A DNA stretch of 64,000 nucleotides from Sporosarcina cascadiensis (GTDB taxonomy: Bacteria > Bacillota > Bacilli > Bacillales_A > Planococcaceae), in NCBI RefSeq assembly GCF_009650995.1, contig NZ_WHVV01000009.1:62001-126000 (forward strand). Direction: 5' to 3'. Made by a program: the position numbers and the translations under genes. Positions 27,056 through 35,185 of this stretch are shown here, piece after piece; position 1 is the first letter of the stretch, and each line of letters begins with the position of its first letter. The notes below the pieces were generated by a model that made no database searches, had not been told where the DNA came from, and saw only the letters and a program-made list of their open reading frames with translations.

Positions 27056-27658
27056 AGTACTGGAACAATGGTAGGAGTTTCCACAGGTCTAGAACCTTAT
27101 TTCTCCTTCACTTATTACCGCAGCGGACGTCTCGGTAAATTCATCGAAGTAAAAGCGGAAATTGTAGAAGAGTATCTACAAAGCAATCCAGACGCAGATC
27201 CGGATAACTTGCCGAAATGGTTTATTTCATCTATGGAGCTTGCACCGGAAGCACATGCTGATGTGCAGTGCATCATCCAGCGCTGGATTGACAGCTCCAT
27301 CTCTAAAACGGTTAACGCGCCAAGAGGCTATACCGTTAAGCAGGTGGAGAGCGTTTATGAAAGACTGTATAAAGGCGGAGCAAAAGGCGGCACAGTTTAC
27401 GTAGACGGCAGCCGTGATTCGCAGGTTCTGACTCTGAAAGCGGAAGATAATATTCCGGATACAGAAGAAGCGGTAGAAGTAATGGAACAGCCAAAAGTCG
27501 TGCTCGTCAACACGATTCAGGCATTGCGTTCAACAAACGTTACGATCGGTTCTGAAGTAGGCGATACATGTCCGGTCTGCCGACAAGGTACGGTAGAAGA
27601 AATCGGCGGATGTAATACATGTACAAACTGCCAGGCGCAATTAAAATGCGGATTATAA
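27056..27658 (+). CDS. nrdJ: Adenosylcobalamin-dependent ribonucleotide reductase, exon 3 (residues 654-853)
   Basis: The last exon has 200 codons plus stop and begins STGTMVGVSTGLEPYFSFTY. It completes the barrel and ends in a cysteine-rich tail (CPVC...CNTCTNC...CGL) typical of the zinc-ribbon or thiol-relay tail of class II enzymes, which passes electrons from thioredoxin to the active site. A GTG at 27053, the final intron codon, could pose as a start for a separate gene, but the family alignment shows direct continuity with exon 2. Confidence 0.92.
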   Translation, partial: STGTMVGVSTGLEPYFSFTYYRSGRLGKFIEVKAEIVEEYLQSNPDADPDNLPKWFISSMELAPEAHADVQCIIQRWIDSSISKTVNAPRGYTVKQVESVYERLYKGGAKGGTVYVDGSRDSQVLTLKAEDNIPDTEEAVEVMEQPKVVLVNTIQALRSTNVTIGSEVGDTCPVCRQGTVEEIGGCNTCTNCQAQLKCGL

Positions 27659-27693
27659 AAAGTGCAATTTAAAGAAGTGCAATTCAAATAATG

Positions 27694-27738
27694 AAAAGCC
27701 GTATGAGAGTGAACGTCACATCTCATACGGCTTTTTAT
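27694..27738. terminator. Bidirectional terminator between nrdJ and the MFS gene
   Basis: A 15-bp stem AAAAGCCGTATGAGA / TCTCATACGGCTTTT (27694-27708 with 27721-27735), with GTGA / TCAC inside, lies between convergent genes. Confidence 0.88.
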
Positions 27739-27741
27739 CGT

Positions 27742-28947
27742 TTATTCAGCTGTAATCATAAAATCCCGGCGTCGGATGACTGCATAGACAGCTCCGGCAG
27801 CCAACAAAGCAGCGGCTAAGATAAATGTGATTCGTATGTCCATCATCTCCGCCACCGCCCCGAAGCCAAGTGAGGAAATACCAAATAACAAGGAAATTAC
27901 AGCGCTTTGCACTGCATAAATTTTAGGGAGTTCTTCAACTGTTGCTGATTTTTGGAGCAATGTCTCACTTACAATGCTTTTCACTTGCTGGACAACCCCA
28001 TTTAGTATGACGATTATGATTGAAATCCAGGGTATAGCCGTCAGTCCAAAAAGAAGCGTGACCATACTAATGCCGAATGAAAATAAAATCAGCAATTGTC
28101 TAAGATTATTCTCAATCCTAGCCGCGTATCGTGAACATATGATACCGCCAATAATCATGCCCGCAAAAAACGCAGTATTGATGTAGCCCCACCAAGCTTC
28201 TGTCTGATTCAGCACTTCCGCCACAAAAATATATAGAATAGAAGCAATCCAAACCACGTTAGCAATCGCCTCGAACACTATAATTACATGCAGACTTCTG
28301 AAAAGTGGGTTTTTCCAAATGATTTTCCAGCCTTCAGTCAGCTCACCGCTTTGTTTTCCATTAGTAGCCTTTCGATGAAAAGGTACTGGATCCAAAATCC
28401 CGAACATCATGAAAGTGGATATGATATAAAAACCCAACGTACTCAAAATCACGAGCTTCCCGCCAGCCAATGCAACGAAAATACCGCCGAGAGCCCAGCC
28501 GCCTAAATTCACTGTTTCAGAAACAATGGAAAAGAAGCTGTTTGCTTTCACGAGCTGTTCTTTTTGAACAATCCGCGGCAGCATAGCATGACTTGCAGGC
28601 GATGCCCAGCCGTCCAGAAAGGCAATGGCACCTACAAAAAACAAAATAACGAAAACAATCAGTTTAGCTTCAGTCATCAAAAAAAGGACCAGAAAGCTTA
28701 GCAAAACGGTCTTGCCTGTCTGTGAATAAACTAACAGCCTTTTTAACGGATAACGATTCAGCAGCCATGGGGAAACGATTCCGCTTATAAACCGGCCAAA
28801 CATATTGATGAAAGGCACTAAAGCTAAAATAAATGGTGACTCAGTCTGAATGTACAAAATAGAAATAATCCCTACGATATAAAAAACATCGCCAAGATTA
28901 GCCAGAGACTGACCTAACCAAAGAAAACGAAACGATTTATTCTTCAT
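27742..28947 (-). CDS. MFS transporter, probable drug or macrolide-type exporter
   Basis: This 401-residue polytopic membrane protein has about 11-12 helices in two halves, with the early FRFLWLGQSLANLGDVFY and the loop NRYPLKRLLVYSQ typical of MFS exporters of the MFS_3/MefA-like group. A charged loop at about residues 190-205 separates the halves. AAAGGGG lies upstream of the ATG. Substrate cannot be told. It sits alone between nrdJ and yqhQ, where B. subtilis has unrelated genes, so it is probably an insertion into the syntenic block. Confidence 0.85.
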   Translation of the reverse strand: MKNKSFRFLWLGQSLANLGDVFYIVGIISILYIQTESPFILALVPFINMFGRFISGIVSPWLLNRYPLKRLLVYSQTGKTVLLSFLVLFLMTEAKLIVFVILFFVGAIAFLDGWASPASHAMLPRIVQKEQLVKANSFFSIVSETVNLGGWALGGIFVALAGGKLVILSTLGFYIISTFMMFGILDPVPFHRKATNGKQSGELTEGWKIIWKNPLFRSLHVIIVFEAIANVVWIASILYIFVAEVLNQTEAWWGYINTAFFAGMIIGGIICSRYAARIENNLRQLLILFSFGISMVTLLFGLTAIPWISIIIVILNGVVQQVKSIVSETLLQKSATVEELPKIYAVQSAVISLLFGISSLGFGAVAEMMDIRITFILAAALLAAGAVYAVIRRRDFMITAE

Positions 28948-29149
28948 TCTTACTACCCCTTTTAAATTAAATTGTAATCAATTTTATTAGGGTAGTTTTA
29001 CACTCGTATAATACCTCCTCTACACTGAAACAGCTCAATACAATAAAAAAGATGGATCATGCATGGTATACAGAAAGCTTCAAGCAAGGCAGTAAGAATG
29101 AAAATATATCTGAATTTAGTTAATAGTATCATATCAGTCTCCGTAAAAT

Positions 29150-29195
29150 CAAAACACCCCGTAAGTCAGTTGACTGACTTGCGGGGTGTTATTTT
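29150..29195 (-). terminator. yqhQ terminator
   Basis: A 17-bp stem with loop TTGA (29153-29169 with 29174-29190; CACCCCG core) is followed on the minus strand by TTTT. The rest of the 250-base gap upstream of it holds nothing I can support. Confidence 0.88.
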
Positions 29196-29197
29196 CA

Positions 29198-30193
29198 TTA
29201 AGACAGCATCGACACAGGTTTCTGTTCGTCTGCTGATTCTGTTTCTACTGCAACTTCTTTATTCAGAACACCGATACCGTGCTCTTCAATTTCCAATAAT
29301 TTCTCAAAGGAAGCAATTGCCACTTCCACCTGCTTGTCATCCGGTTCTTTTGTAGTCAGCAGCTGCAGCCAAAGACCAGGGTAGCCTAAATAACGAAGTA
29401 CCGGCACATTTCGGACCGAGTTCGTCAGCTGAAGCACTTCAAATGAAATGCCGAGAACTACAGGAATTAAGAGTATCCGGTTCACTACGCGCAGCCAGAG
29501 CGGATCAGTCGGCACGAGGAAGTAGATAAACATTCCGACAATGACGGTGAACAAGAGGAAACTGCTGCCGCACCGGTAGTGTAAACGGGATTGGGACTGG
29601 ACATTTTCTACGGTCATTTCTAAGTTATTCTCATAATTGTTGATAACTTTATGTTCTGCGCCATGATACTGAAATACGCGTTTGATCAGAGGCGTCATCG
29701 AAATCAGGCCAATATACGTCAGCAGCAGAGTCAGTTTAAAGAAACTCTCCAGCATAATCTGGGCGGTCTTTCCGGGAGCCACTGATTGAAATAACTCCGC
29801 CAGGAAAACAGGTACTAACGTGAAGACGAATTTACTGAATAAAAAGGTAAGCACGCCGACTGCGGCCACGCCGAGAATCATTACTAATTTTGATGTTTCT
29901 TCTTCTGTCTGCTGCTCATCTTCCTCACCTGGCATCACATCATACCGGTCACTTGCAAAGGTTAAATGCCTGGAACCGTTCCCGGCCGATTCAATCAAGG
30001 CCACAATGCCCCGGATTAAAGGAATTTTTTTCAGTTTTTGCCTCACCGGATGCTGTTCTCTTGGTACATGAAAATACTCAATGGAATCATCTTTCCTGCG
30101 AATAGCAGTAACGGTATCTTGTTTTCCGCCGAACATGACTCCTTCTATAAGCGCCTGTCCTCCGTATGCAGGAGGAGTTTTGGATTCACTCAT
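29198..30193 (-). CDS. yqhQ: DUF1385-family membrane protein (YqhQ)
   Basis: This 331-residue protein begins with the signature PAYGGQALIEGVMFGGKQ of DUF1385 and has about five membrane helices between residues 95 and 250, plus the conserved YHGAEHKVINNYE and LHYRCGSSFLLF motifs. Function is not established; conserved His, Glu and Cys suggest metal binding. It is divergent from yqhR, as in B. subtilis, and is the only gene before its terminator. Confidence 0.88.
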   Translation of the reverse strand: MSESKTPPAYGGQALIEGVMFGGKQDTVTAIRRKDDSIEYFHVPREQHPVRQKLKKIPLIRGIVALIESAGNGSRHLTFASDRYDVMPGEEDEQQTEEETSKLVMILGVAAVGVLTFLFSKFVFTLVPVFLAELFQSVAPGKTAQIMLESFFKLTLLLTYIGLISMTPLIKRVFQYHGAEHKVINNYENNLEMTVENVQSQSRLHYRCGSSFLLFTVIVGMFIYFLVPTDPLWLRVVNRILLIPVVLGISFEVLQLTNSVRNVPVLRYLGYPGLWLQLLTTKEPDDKQVEVAIASFEKLLEIEEHGIGVLNKEVAVETESADEQKPVSMLS

Positions 30194-30315
30194 TACATAC
30201 CCACACTTTCTTTCGTTAGAAACGATATCACTAGTGTACTAAAAAATCGGACAATGCACCATTCAGATGTTTAAAAAAATCCAAAAAAACTCACACTGTC
30301 AGGGGAGGGATCACT

Positions 30316-30741
30316 ATGCGCATTACCACGACGCACGTTCTCACAGCTTTAATGGCCGCTGTACTGTCTGTTTTCTCAATGAAATTTCTGCAAGTCTTCA
30401 AATTCATCAAATGGTCACCAATAGGCTGGACGAAGAGGTTCCACCTATTCATTGATTCACCCGAATGGGTAAAATGGCTAATGCTGGGCATCATTTGTTT
30501 CGTGCTATTTTTCCTGTTATATATGATTGCACTTTTCACATATAAAATTCCGCCAGTCATTTCCTCACTCGTCTTCACCGCCATCGCCATTTTCGCTATC
30601 GAATGGACGATTTATGTAAAACCCGATATGACAATGGCTCAATTCATCAAAAAACTTTCTATTCCATTTGCCTGTCTGCTTGCCATGATCATCCGATTTG
30701 TCATCGGTACATCCGTTTATGTAAGAAAAACTTTAGGATAA
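30316..30741 (+). CDS. yqhR: YqhR-family membrane protein
   Basis: This 141-residue protein has four membrane helices (about 8-30, 56-75, 82-100, 113-132). It matches YqhR by size, topology and position between yqhQ and aroQ. GGGGAGGG lies upstream of the ATG. Function is unknown; in Bacillus the gene is associated with the sporulation-linked yqhQ-R region. Confidence 0.78.
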   Translation: MRITTTHVLTALMAAVLSVFSMKFLQVFKFIKWSPIGWTKRFHLFIDSPEWVKWLMLGIICFVLFFLLYMIALFTYKIPPVISSLVFTAIAIFAIEWTIYVKPDMTMAQFIKKLSIPFACLLAMIIRFVIGTSVYVRKTLG

Positions 30742-30754
30742 TAAATGAAATAGT

Positions 30755-30782
30755 TTGTCCGGCCTACTCATTGTGCTAAAAT
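30755..30782 (+). promoter_or_regulatory. aroQ operon promoter
   Basis: TTGTCC (30755-30760), a 16-base spacer and TAAAAT (30777-30782) with TGC just before it (extended -10) lie 30 bases upstream of aroQ. Confidence 0.6.
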
Positions 30783-30812
30783 AGGAAAGAAAAATGAGTG
30801 GGGGGAGATTGG

Positions 30813-31259
30813 ATGGAACTTCTGTTATTGAACGGTCCGAATTTAAACCGTCTCGGCAAAAGGGAACCTGATATATACGGTGCAGAAACACTGGAAGATA
30901 TTGAAAACAGGATACAGCGTCTGGCTGAAGAAGCGGATGTAACGGTATCTTGTTACCAGTCGAATATTGAAGGGGAACTGATCAACAGGATCCATGATGC
31001 AGGTGACAACGAAATTGACGGCATTATCTTTAATCCCGGTGCATTCACGCATTATAGCATTGCGCTGCGGGACGCCATTGCTTCAATTTCTGTTCCCGTC
31101 ATTGAAGTCCATATCTCAAACATACATACACGTGAAGAATTCCGCCACACTTCCGTCATTGCGCCAGTCGCAGCCGGACAGCTCTGCGGATTCGGAACAG
31201 ACGGGTATGATCTCGCCTTCCATGCGTTTCTGCTAAAACGAAAGGAGAGACAATCATGA
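30813..31259 (+). CDS. aroQ: 3-dehydroquinate dehydratase, type II
   Basis: This dodecameric enzyme of the shikimate pathway removes water from 3-dehydroquinate. Its 148 residues begin MELLLLNGPNLNRLGKREPDIYG, the type II signature with the catalytic Tyr and loop Arg; FNPGAFTHYS and EVHISNIHTREEFRH are also diagnostic. ATG 30813 follows GGGGGAGA. It overlaps the peptidase gene by ATGA. With aroK in the same window it covers two shikimate steps. Confidence 0.96.
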   Translation: MELLLLNGPNLNRLGKREPDIYGAETLEDIENRIQRLAEEADVTVSCYQSNIEGELINRIHDAGDNEIDGIIFNPGAFTHYSIALRDAIASISVPVIEVHISNIHTREEFRHTSVIAPVAAGQLCGFGTDGYDLAFHAFLLKRKERQS

Positions 31260-32314
31260 AGATAGAAAAACTGCGTCAACTTCTGGAAGAACAGCAAGTT
31301 GATGCGCTGCTGATTACAAGCCCATACAACCGCCGCTATATGACCCACTTTACCGGATCAGCGGGAGCCGTGATTATTTCCCGCAATGATGCCGTTTTCA
31401 TTACTGATTTCCGTTATATGGACCAGGCGAACGAACAGGTTCACGGATTCCGCATTGTTCAGCATACCGGCACGATGATTCAAGAGGTTGCGAATCAAGT
31501 AAAAGAAATGAAGATTCGTACACTGGGATTCGAAAAAGAGCATATGAGCTACAGCCAGTTTGAAATGTACAAGGAGCATACAGAAGCAGAACTTGTTCCT
31601 TCAGCCGGCTTAGTTGAAAAGTTGCGTCTGATTAAAACACCCGACGAAATTGAAACACTGAAGCAGGCGGCTGCTATTGCAGATGCTGCGTTCGTCTATA
31701 TTTGCTCTGTCATCAAAGCAGGAAAAACCGAGCTCGAAATTTCCAATGAATTAGAGTTTTTCATGCGCAGGCAGGGTGCAACATCTTCTTCATTCGATAT
31801 CATTGTCGCTTCTGGCGAAAGAGGGGCTTTACCGCATGGGGTCGCTTCTGCTAAAGTGATTGAAGATGGTGATTTTGTAACGATGGATTACGGTGCGCTC
31901 TATAATGGATATATTTCTGACATCACACGAACCGTGGCAGTCGGACAGCCTTCTGCTAAACTGGCAGAAATATATGATGTGACGCTCAAGGCGCAGGAGC
32001 TTGCGGTGGAGAACATCAAGCCGGGTATGACAGGAATCGAAGCAGATAGAATCGCACGGGACTATATCAAGTCAAAAGGCTACGGTGAAGCATTCGGTCA
32101 TTCGACTGGTCACGGAATCGGAATGGAAGTCCATGAAGCACCCGCGCTGTCGTTCCGTTCTGAGACGGTGTTAGTGCCGAATATGGCAGTGACGGTTGAA
32201 CCGGGAATTTATCTGCCGGGTATCGGCGGTGTCCGGATCGAAGACGATCTTCTGATCACAGAAACGGGCAATGAACGTTTGACTAAGTCTACAAAAGAGC
32301 TTCTAATTTTATAA
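31256..32314 (+). CDS. yqhT: Xaa-Pro dipeptidase/aminopeptidase (YqhT)
   Basis: This 352-residue M24B metallopeptidase has an N-terminal creatinase-like domain (1-125) and a pita-bread catalytic domain. Metal ligands appear in MDYGALYNGYISDITRT (two Asp), GHSTGHGIGMEVHE (His) and TVEPGIY and GGVRIEDDLL (two Glu). It should release residues ahead of proline. It is translationally coupled to aroQ and lies 21 bases before efp, whose product helps ribosomes through poly-Pro, a neighbour link seen across Firmicutes. Confidence 0.93.
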   Translation: MKIEKLRQLLEEQQVDALLITSPYNRRYMTHFTGSAGAVIISRNDAVFITDFRYMDQANEQVHGFRIVQHTGTMIQEVANQVKEMKIRTLGFEKEHMSYSQFEMYKEHTEAELVPSAGLVEKLRLIKTPDEIETLKQAAAIADAAFVYICSVIKAGKTELEISNELEFFMRRQGATSSSFDIIVASGERGALPHGVASAKVIEDGDFVTMDYGALYNGYISDITRTVAVGQPSAKLAEIYDVTLKAQELAVENIKPGMTGIEADRIARDYIKSKGYGEAFGHSTGHGIGMEVHEAPALSFRSETVLVPNMAVTVEPGIYLPGIGGVRIEDDLLITETGNERLTKSTKELLIL

Positions 32315-32335
32315 TCGAATAATGGAGGAATACCA

Positions 32336-32893
32336 ATGATTTCAGTAAACGAATTTCGTACAGGATTAACAATTGAATTTGACGGAGATATTTGGCGCGT
32401 AATGGAATTCCAGCACGTGAAACCGGGGAAAGGCGCTGCATTCGTACGTTCGAAATTGCGTAATCTTCGTTCAGGAAACGTCCAGGAAAAGACGTTCCGT
32501 GCGGGAGAAAAAGTAGAAAAAGCACAAATCGACAACCGCCGCATGCAGTATTTGTATGCAAACGGCGACGAGCATGTATTCATGGACAATGAATCATACG
32601 AGCAGCTGGAACTCGCTTCTACACAGCTTGAATATGAATTGAAATTCCTGAAAGAGAATATGGAAGTTCATGTCATCACTTATAAAGACGAAGTACTCGG
32701 CGTTGAACTGCCGACTACAGTTGTACTGGAAGTTGCTGAAACAGAGCCGGGCATCAAAGGTGACACGGCGAGCGGCGGATCGAAGCCTGCAAAAATGGAA
32801 ACAGGCTTGACTGTACAAGTCCCGTTCTTCGTTAACCAGGGTGATCATCTTGTGATCAACACAGATGAAGCGGAATACGTCTCCCGCGCCTAA
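32336..32893 (+). CDS. efp: Elongation factor P
   Basis: This 185-residue factor relieves ribosome stalling at polyproline. It has three OB-like domains. The domain I loop with the modified residue is [12 protein letters not shown], with Lys at the tip, as in Bacillus EF-P where this Lys is 5-aminopentanolylated. The end [10 protein letters not shown] is typical. GGAGG precedes the ATG. A terminator follows. Confidence 0.97.
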   Translation: MISVNEFRTGLTIEFDGDIWRVMEFQHVKPGKGAAFVRSKLRNLRSGNVQEKTFRAGEKVEKAQIDNRRMQYLYANGDEHVFMDNESYEQLELASTQLEYELKFLKENMEVHVITYKDEVLGVELPTTVVLEVAETEPGIKGDTASGGSKPAKMETGLTVQVPFFVNQGDHLVINTDEAEYVSRA

Positions 32894-32910
32894 TCAACTA
32901 TACACATCGA

Positions 32911-32942
32911 GCACACGAGAAAACTCTCGTGTGTTTTTTTGT
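32911..32942 (+). terminator. efp terminator
   Basis: A 9-bp stem CACACGAGA / TCTCGTGTG (32912-32920 with 32925-32933) is followed by seven Ts. Confidence 0.88.
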
Positions 32943-32971
32943 GCATAACGTTTATCTGCTTTTCATAGAGT
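32943..32971 (+). promoter_or_regulatory. Candidate SigE promoter of the reduced spoIIIA operon
   Basis: GCATAAC (32943-32949), 14 bases, then CATAGAGT (32964-32971) compares with the SigE consensus KMATATT-N14-CATACAMT at 5 of 7 and 6 of 8 positions. It lies 25 bases before the spoIIIAC start. Confidence 0.5.
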
Positions 32972-32995
32972 AGAGCATGGAGGAGGCGTAGCGGG

Positions 32996-33205
32996 ATGGA
33001 ATTGAACGATTTATTGCGCATCGCCGGAGTCGGGCTGGTCATTGGGGTTCTGCATGTATTCTTTGAACAGACAGGCAAGAAGGAATTCTCATTTTTTCTG
33101 TTTTTCCTTGCCTATCTTTACATCTCCATTGAATTATTAATGTTTCTCCGAATATTTTTTACGGAGATCACTGAATTCTTCAGCTGGTTGTCAATGGCAA
33201 TGTAA
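32996..33205 (+). CDS. spoIIIAC: Stage III sporulation protein AC
   Basis: This 69-residue protein with two membrane helices (about 10-24 and 31-60) matches SpoIIIAC in size and in the FEQTGKKEFSFF loop. In the mother cell it is part of the SpoIIIA-SpoIIQ channel that links mother cell and forespore. GGAGGAGG precedes the ATG. It is the first gene of the operon here: spoIIIAA (ATPase) and spoIIIAB, which precede it in B. subtilis, are not present between efp and this gene. Confidence 0.85.
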   Translation: MELNDLLRIAGVGLVIGVLHVFFEQTGKKEFSFFLFFLAYLYISIELLMFLRIFFTEITEFFSWLSMAM

Positions 33206-33582
33206 TGACGGTTATTTTTCAGCTGCTCGTTGTGTATCTGCTGTTACTGCTTCTATCATTTGCAGCGCCTGCTCTGCATCCCATTATGTACACCGCTTTA
33301 TTCCTGTTGGTCGTCATGTACGTATTCAGCACGGTTTTTATTCCGTTTGCCGTAAACGTATTATCGCTGATGGAAAAGCTGCCTGCTCCTTACGCGACCT
33401 TACTACTTGTAAGTGCAGGGTTGTATTATGTAGCCGAGTTGCTGGCACTCCAAATGAAAGATGAAGGGTACGGCGCATTCGCCCAGCTATTCCAGACAGT
33501 CATGAAAATTGTCATTCTCACGCTTTGGTTGCCTTCTATTCAAAAAGTCATCGAAACCATTCATGCTCTTATTCCCTGGTGA
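33205..33582 (+). CDS. spoIIIAD: Stage III sporulation protein AD
   Basis: This 125-residue protein has four membrane helices and the conserved segment LYYVAELLALQMKDEGYGAFAQLFQTVMK typical of SpoIIIAD. It is thought to form, with AC and AE, the membrane part of the SpoIIIA complex. The ATG overlaps the spoIIIAC stop region by one base, so translation is coupled. Confidence 0.85.
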   Translation: MTVIFQLLVVYLLLLLLSFAAPALHPIMYTALFLLVVMYVFSTVFIPFAVNVLSLMEKLPAPYATLLLVSAGLYYVAELLALQMKDEGYGAFAQLFQTVMKIVILTLWLPSIQKVIETIHALIPW

Positions 33583-33618
33583 GCCTGGAATCTATCATAA
33601 CGAACGGACGAGACGCCG

Positions 33619-34518
33619 ATGCCGGATTTTCTGCAAACTTTACTCGCTGATGTGCTGGGACCGTTTTTTCTACTGATGGTCATGCTGCTCCTGTCACTGC
33701 TTATCGATTTCTTTCTTCCGCATTTTCAAAAATGGACGAGATTGCTGCTGCTGATCTTCATTTTATTGCTGCTGCTCGAACCTGCTGCTGACAGCTTTCG
33801 GCAAATTCAAGTCATTACACATTCTATTGCTTCCATGTTCCTTGGAATGTATCCGCTAATAGCAGCTATGGTTTTAGCTTCCGGAGCGACGTTTGGAGTC
33901 GTGAACTTTCAACCTGCCATGCTGTTGTTTTCACAAGGCGCCGTATTCTTTGCAGAAAAGTTTCTGCTGCCGATTCTTATGACTGCACTTTTACTCGATA
34001 TCCTGACACGTCTGCAGCCCGAAATCGTACTGACGAAAATGGCTGATTTACTGAGGACTTCCTTACTGGCTGTTGTATCCGCGCTGGTAGCTGCCTATTC
34101 CATTTTCATTACAGCGGGCGGCGCGCTGACCTGGACGATGAGCGGTACGCTGAACGAACCGGTAAAGGAGCTCATACGTCAGAATATCCCGTTTATCGGT
34201 TCGCTTTTGACCGATACGCTTGGTTCAATCGGCCGCTATTCTTCCGGTGCCACTGCCTATCTGAGTATTTGGATGCTATTTTCTATCTGGACGGTTGCGC
34301 TGCTGCCTGCTTTGCGGATTTTAGGTATTGCATTTTTATTCAGATGGACCGCTGCGATCATTGAGCCGTTTTCACAAAGAGAAGTATCTGGATTAGTGGA
34401 TGACATCGGCCGCACATTATTCGTATTATGTGCAATCTCCTTTCTGCTGTCATTCGCATTTATCTATACAGCGATCTTTATTGTGACATTCATCAAGCTG
34501 ATGACGATTGGGAAATGA
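33619..34518 (+). CDS. spoIIIAE: Stage III sporulation protein AE (short)
   Basis: This 299-residue polytopic protein has about seven to eight helices and the conserved GTLNEPVKELIRQNIPFIGSLLTDTLGS-type region of SpoIIIAE. B. subtilis SpoIIIAE has about 399 residues with a cleaved signal and periplasmic N-terminal part; here the frame is closed by a stop at 33598-33600 and the protein starts directly with a membrane helix, so about 100 N-terminal residues are missing. The ribosome site (GGACGAG) is weak. It lies 36 bases after spoIIIAD. Confidence 0.8.
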   Translation: MPDFLQTLLADVLGPFFLLMVMLLLSLLIDFFLPHFQKWTRLLLLIFILLLLLEPAADSFRQIQVITHSIASMFLGMYPLIAAMVLASGATFGVVNFQPAMLLFSQGAVFFAEKFLLPILMTALLLDILTRLQPEIVLTKMADLLRTSLLAVVSALVAAYSIFITAGGALTWTMSGTLNEPVKELIRQNIPFIGSLLTDTLGSIGRYSSGATAYLSIWMLFSIWTVALLPALRILGIAFLFRWTAAIIEPFSQREVSGLVDDIGRTLFVLCAISFLLSFAFIYTAIFIVTFIKLMTIGK

Positions 34519-34527
34519 GGAAATGCG

Positions 34528-34692
34528 GTGTTTCTATTTTTAATCGGCCTCATCCATTTAGTATGGCTGGCGCTGCTCATTCAGTTGCTGACCAGTGCTG
34601 AAATGGAAAAGTCCTTTATGCCGCTAATTAAATTAGCAGTCGGCCTCTGGATCCTGCAGTTTTTATTGCAGCTGGTTGGTCATAAGTGGTGA
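34528..34692 (+). CDS. SpoIIIAF-like remnant, two membrane helices only
   Basis: This GTG-started frame of 54 residues (TGAGG 7 bases upstream) has two hydrophobic helices (about 2-22 and 32-50) joined by the short polar loop TSAEMEKSFMPLIK. It stands exactly where spoIIIAF lies, and its layout matches the first two helices of SpoIIIAF, but the soluble ring-forming domain (about 150 residues) is absent. The sequence after the stop to 34760 holds no continuation in any frame that I can see. It could be a minimal functional form or decay. Confidence 0.6.
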   Translation: MFLFLIGLIHLVWLALLIQLLTSAEMEKSFMPLIKLAVGLWILQFLLQLVGHKW

Positions 34693-34759
34693 ACGCTCTA
34701 CATAGTATTCAAATGTAGAAATTAATTTCATCAAGTCACGTTGAGATGGTGATGGACAC

Positions 34760-35185
34760 ATGCAAAAAACAACGAAAAAATCACAGATCTTGCTAGTCGG
34801 TCTCATGTTGATGGTAGGCAGCATATTCTTCATCACCAGCAGTGGAAGCTTAGGAGGGGAAAAGAACAAAAAAGAGGAGAAACGCTTGCTGTCTACATTT
34901 GAAGAAACACTGGAACAAATGGAAGGTATAGGTGCAGTAAAGGTCTATTTCCATTATGACGAAAGAGAATTGGAGAGTTCATTGGCCGGCTATTTCTCAA
35001 TGTCTGCTGCTCAGGATAAAAGCCGTTCAGAGTTAAAAGGTCTTCTCGTAGTAGCAGAAGGAGCAGAAGATCCAGCCGTCAGAAACGAGCTTTCACAGCT
35101 ATTAGCCAATGTACTACAACTGCCGGAACATCGTATTGTCATCGTGGAAATGAAGAAAAGGGGGAGTTATCTTGAAAACAAATAA
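34760..35185 (+). CDS. spoIIIAG: Stage III sporulation protein AG (short)
   Basis: This 141-residue protein has one N-terminal membrane helix (11-29) and a ring-building-motif domain ending SELKGLLVVAEGAEDPAVRNELSQLLANVLQLPEHRIVIVEMK, which is strongly typical of SpoIIIAG. B. subtilis AG has about 229 residues and forms a large ring in the intermembrane space; here the insert that builds its upper beta-triangle region is probably shortened. It overlaps spoIIIAH by 14 bases. Confidence 0.85.
   Translation: MQKTTKKSQILLVGLMLMVGSIFFITSSGSLGGEKNKKEEKRLLSTFEETLEQMEGIGAVKVYFHYDERELESSLAGYFSMSAAQDKSRSELKGLLVVAEGAEDPAVRNELSQLLANVLQLPEHRIVIVEMKKRGSYLENK

Noticed and set aside
24498..27658. nrdJ as a frameshifted or broken pseudogene, or as three separate genes
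   Set aside because: Breaks coincide with base-exact group I intron ends (U before, G at end, P1, P7, P9), and the joined exons give a complete family protein.
29059..29355. 98-codon plus-strand frame
   Set aside because: It runs antisense into yqhQ and through its terminator, with no ribosome site.
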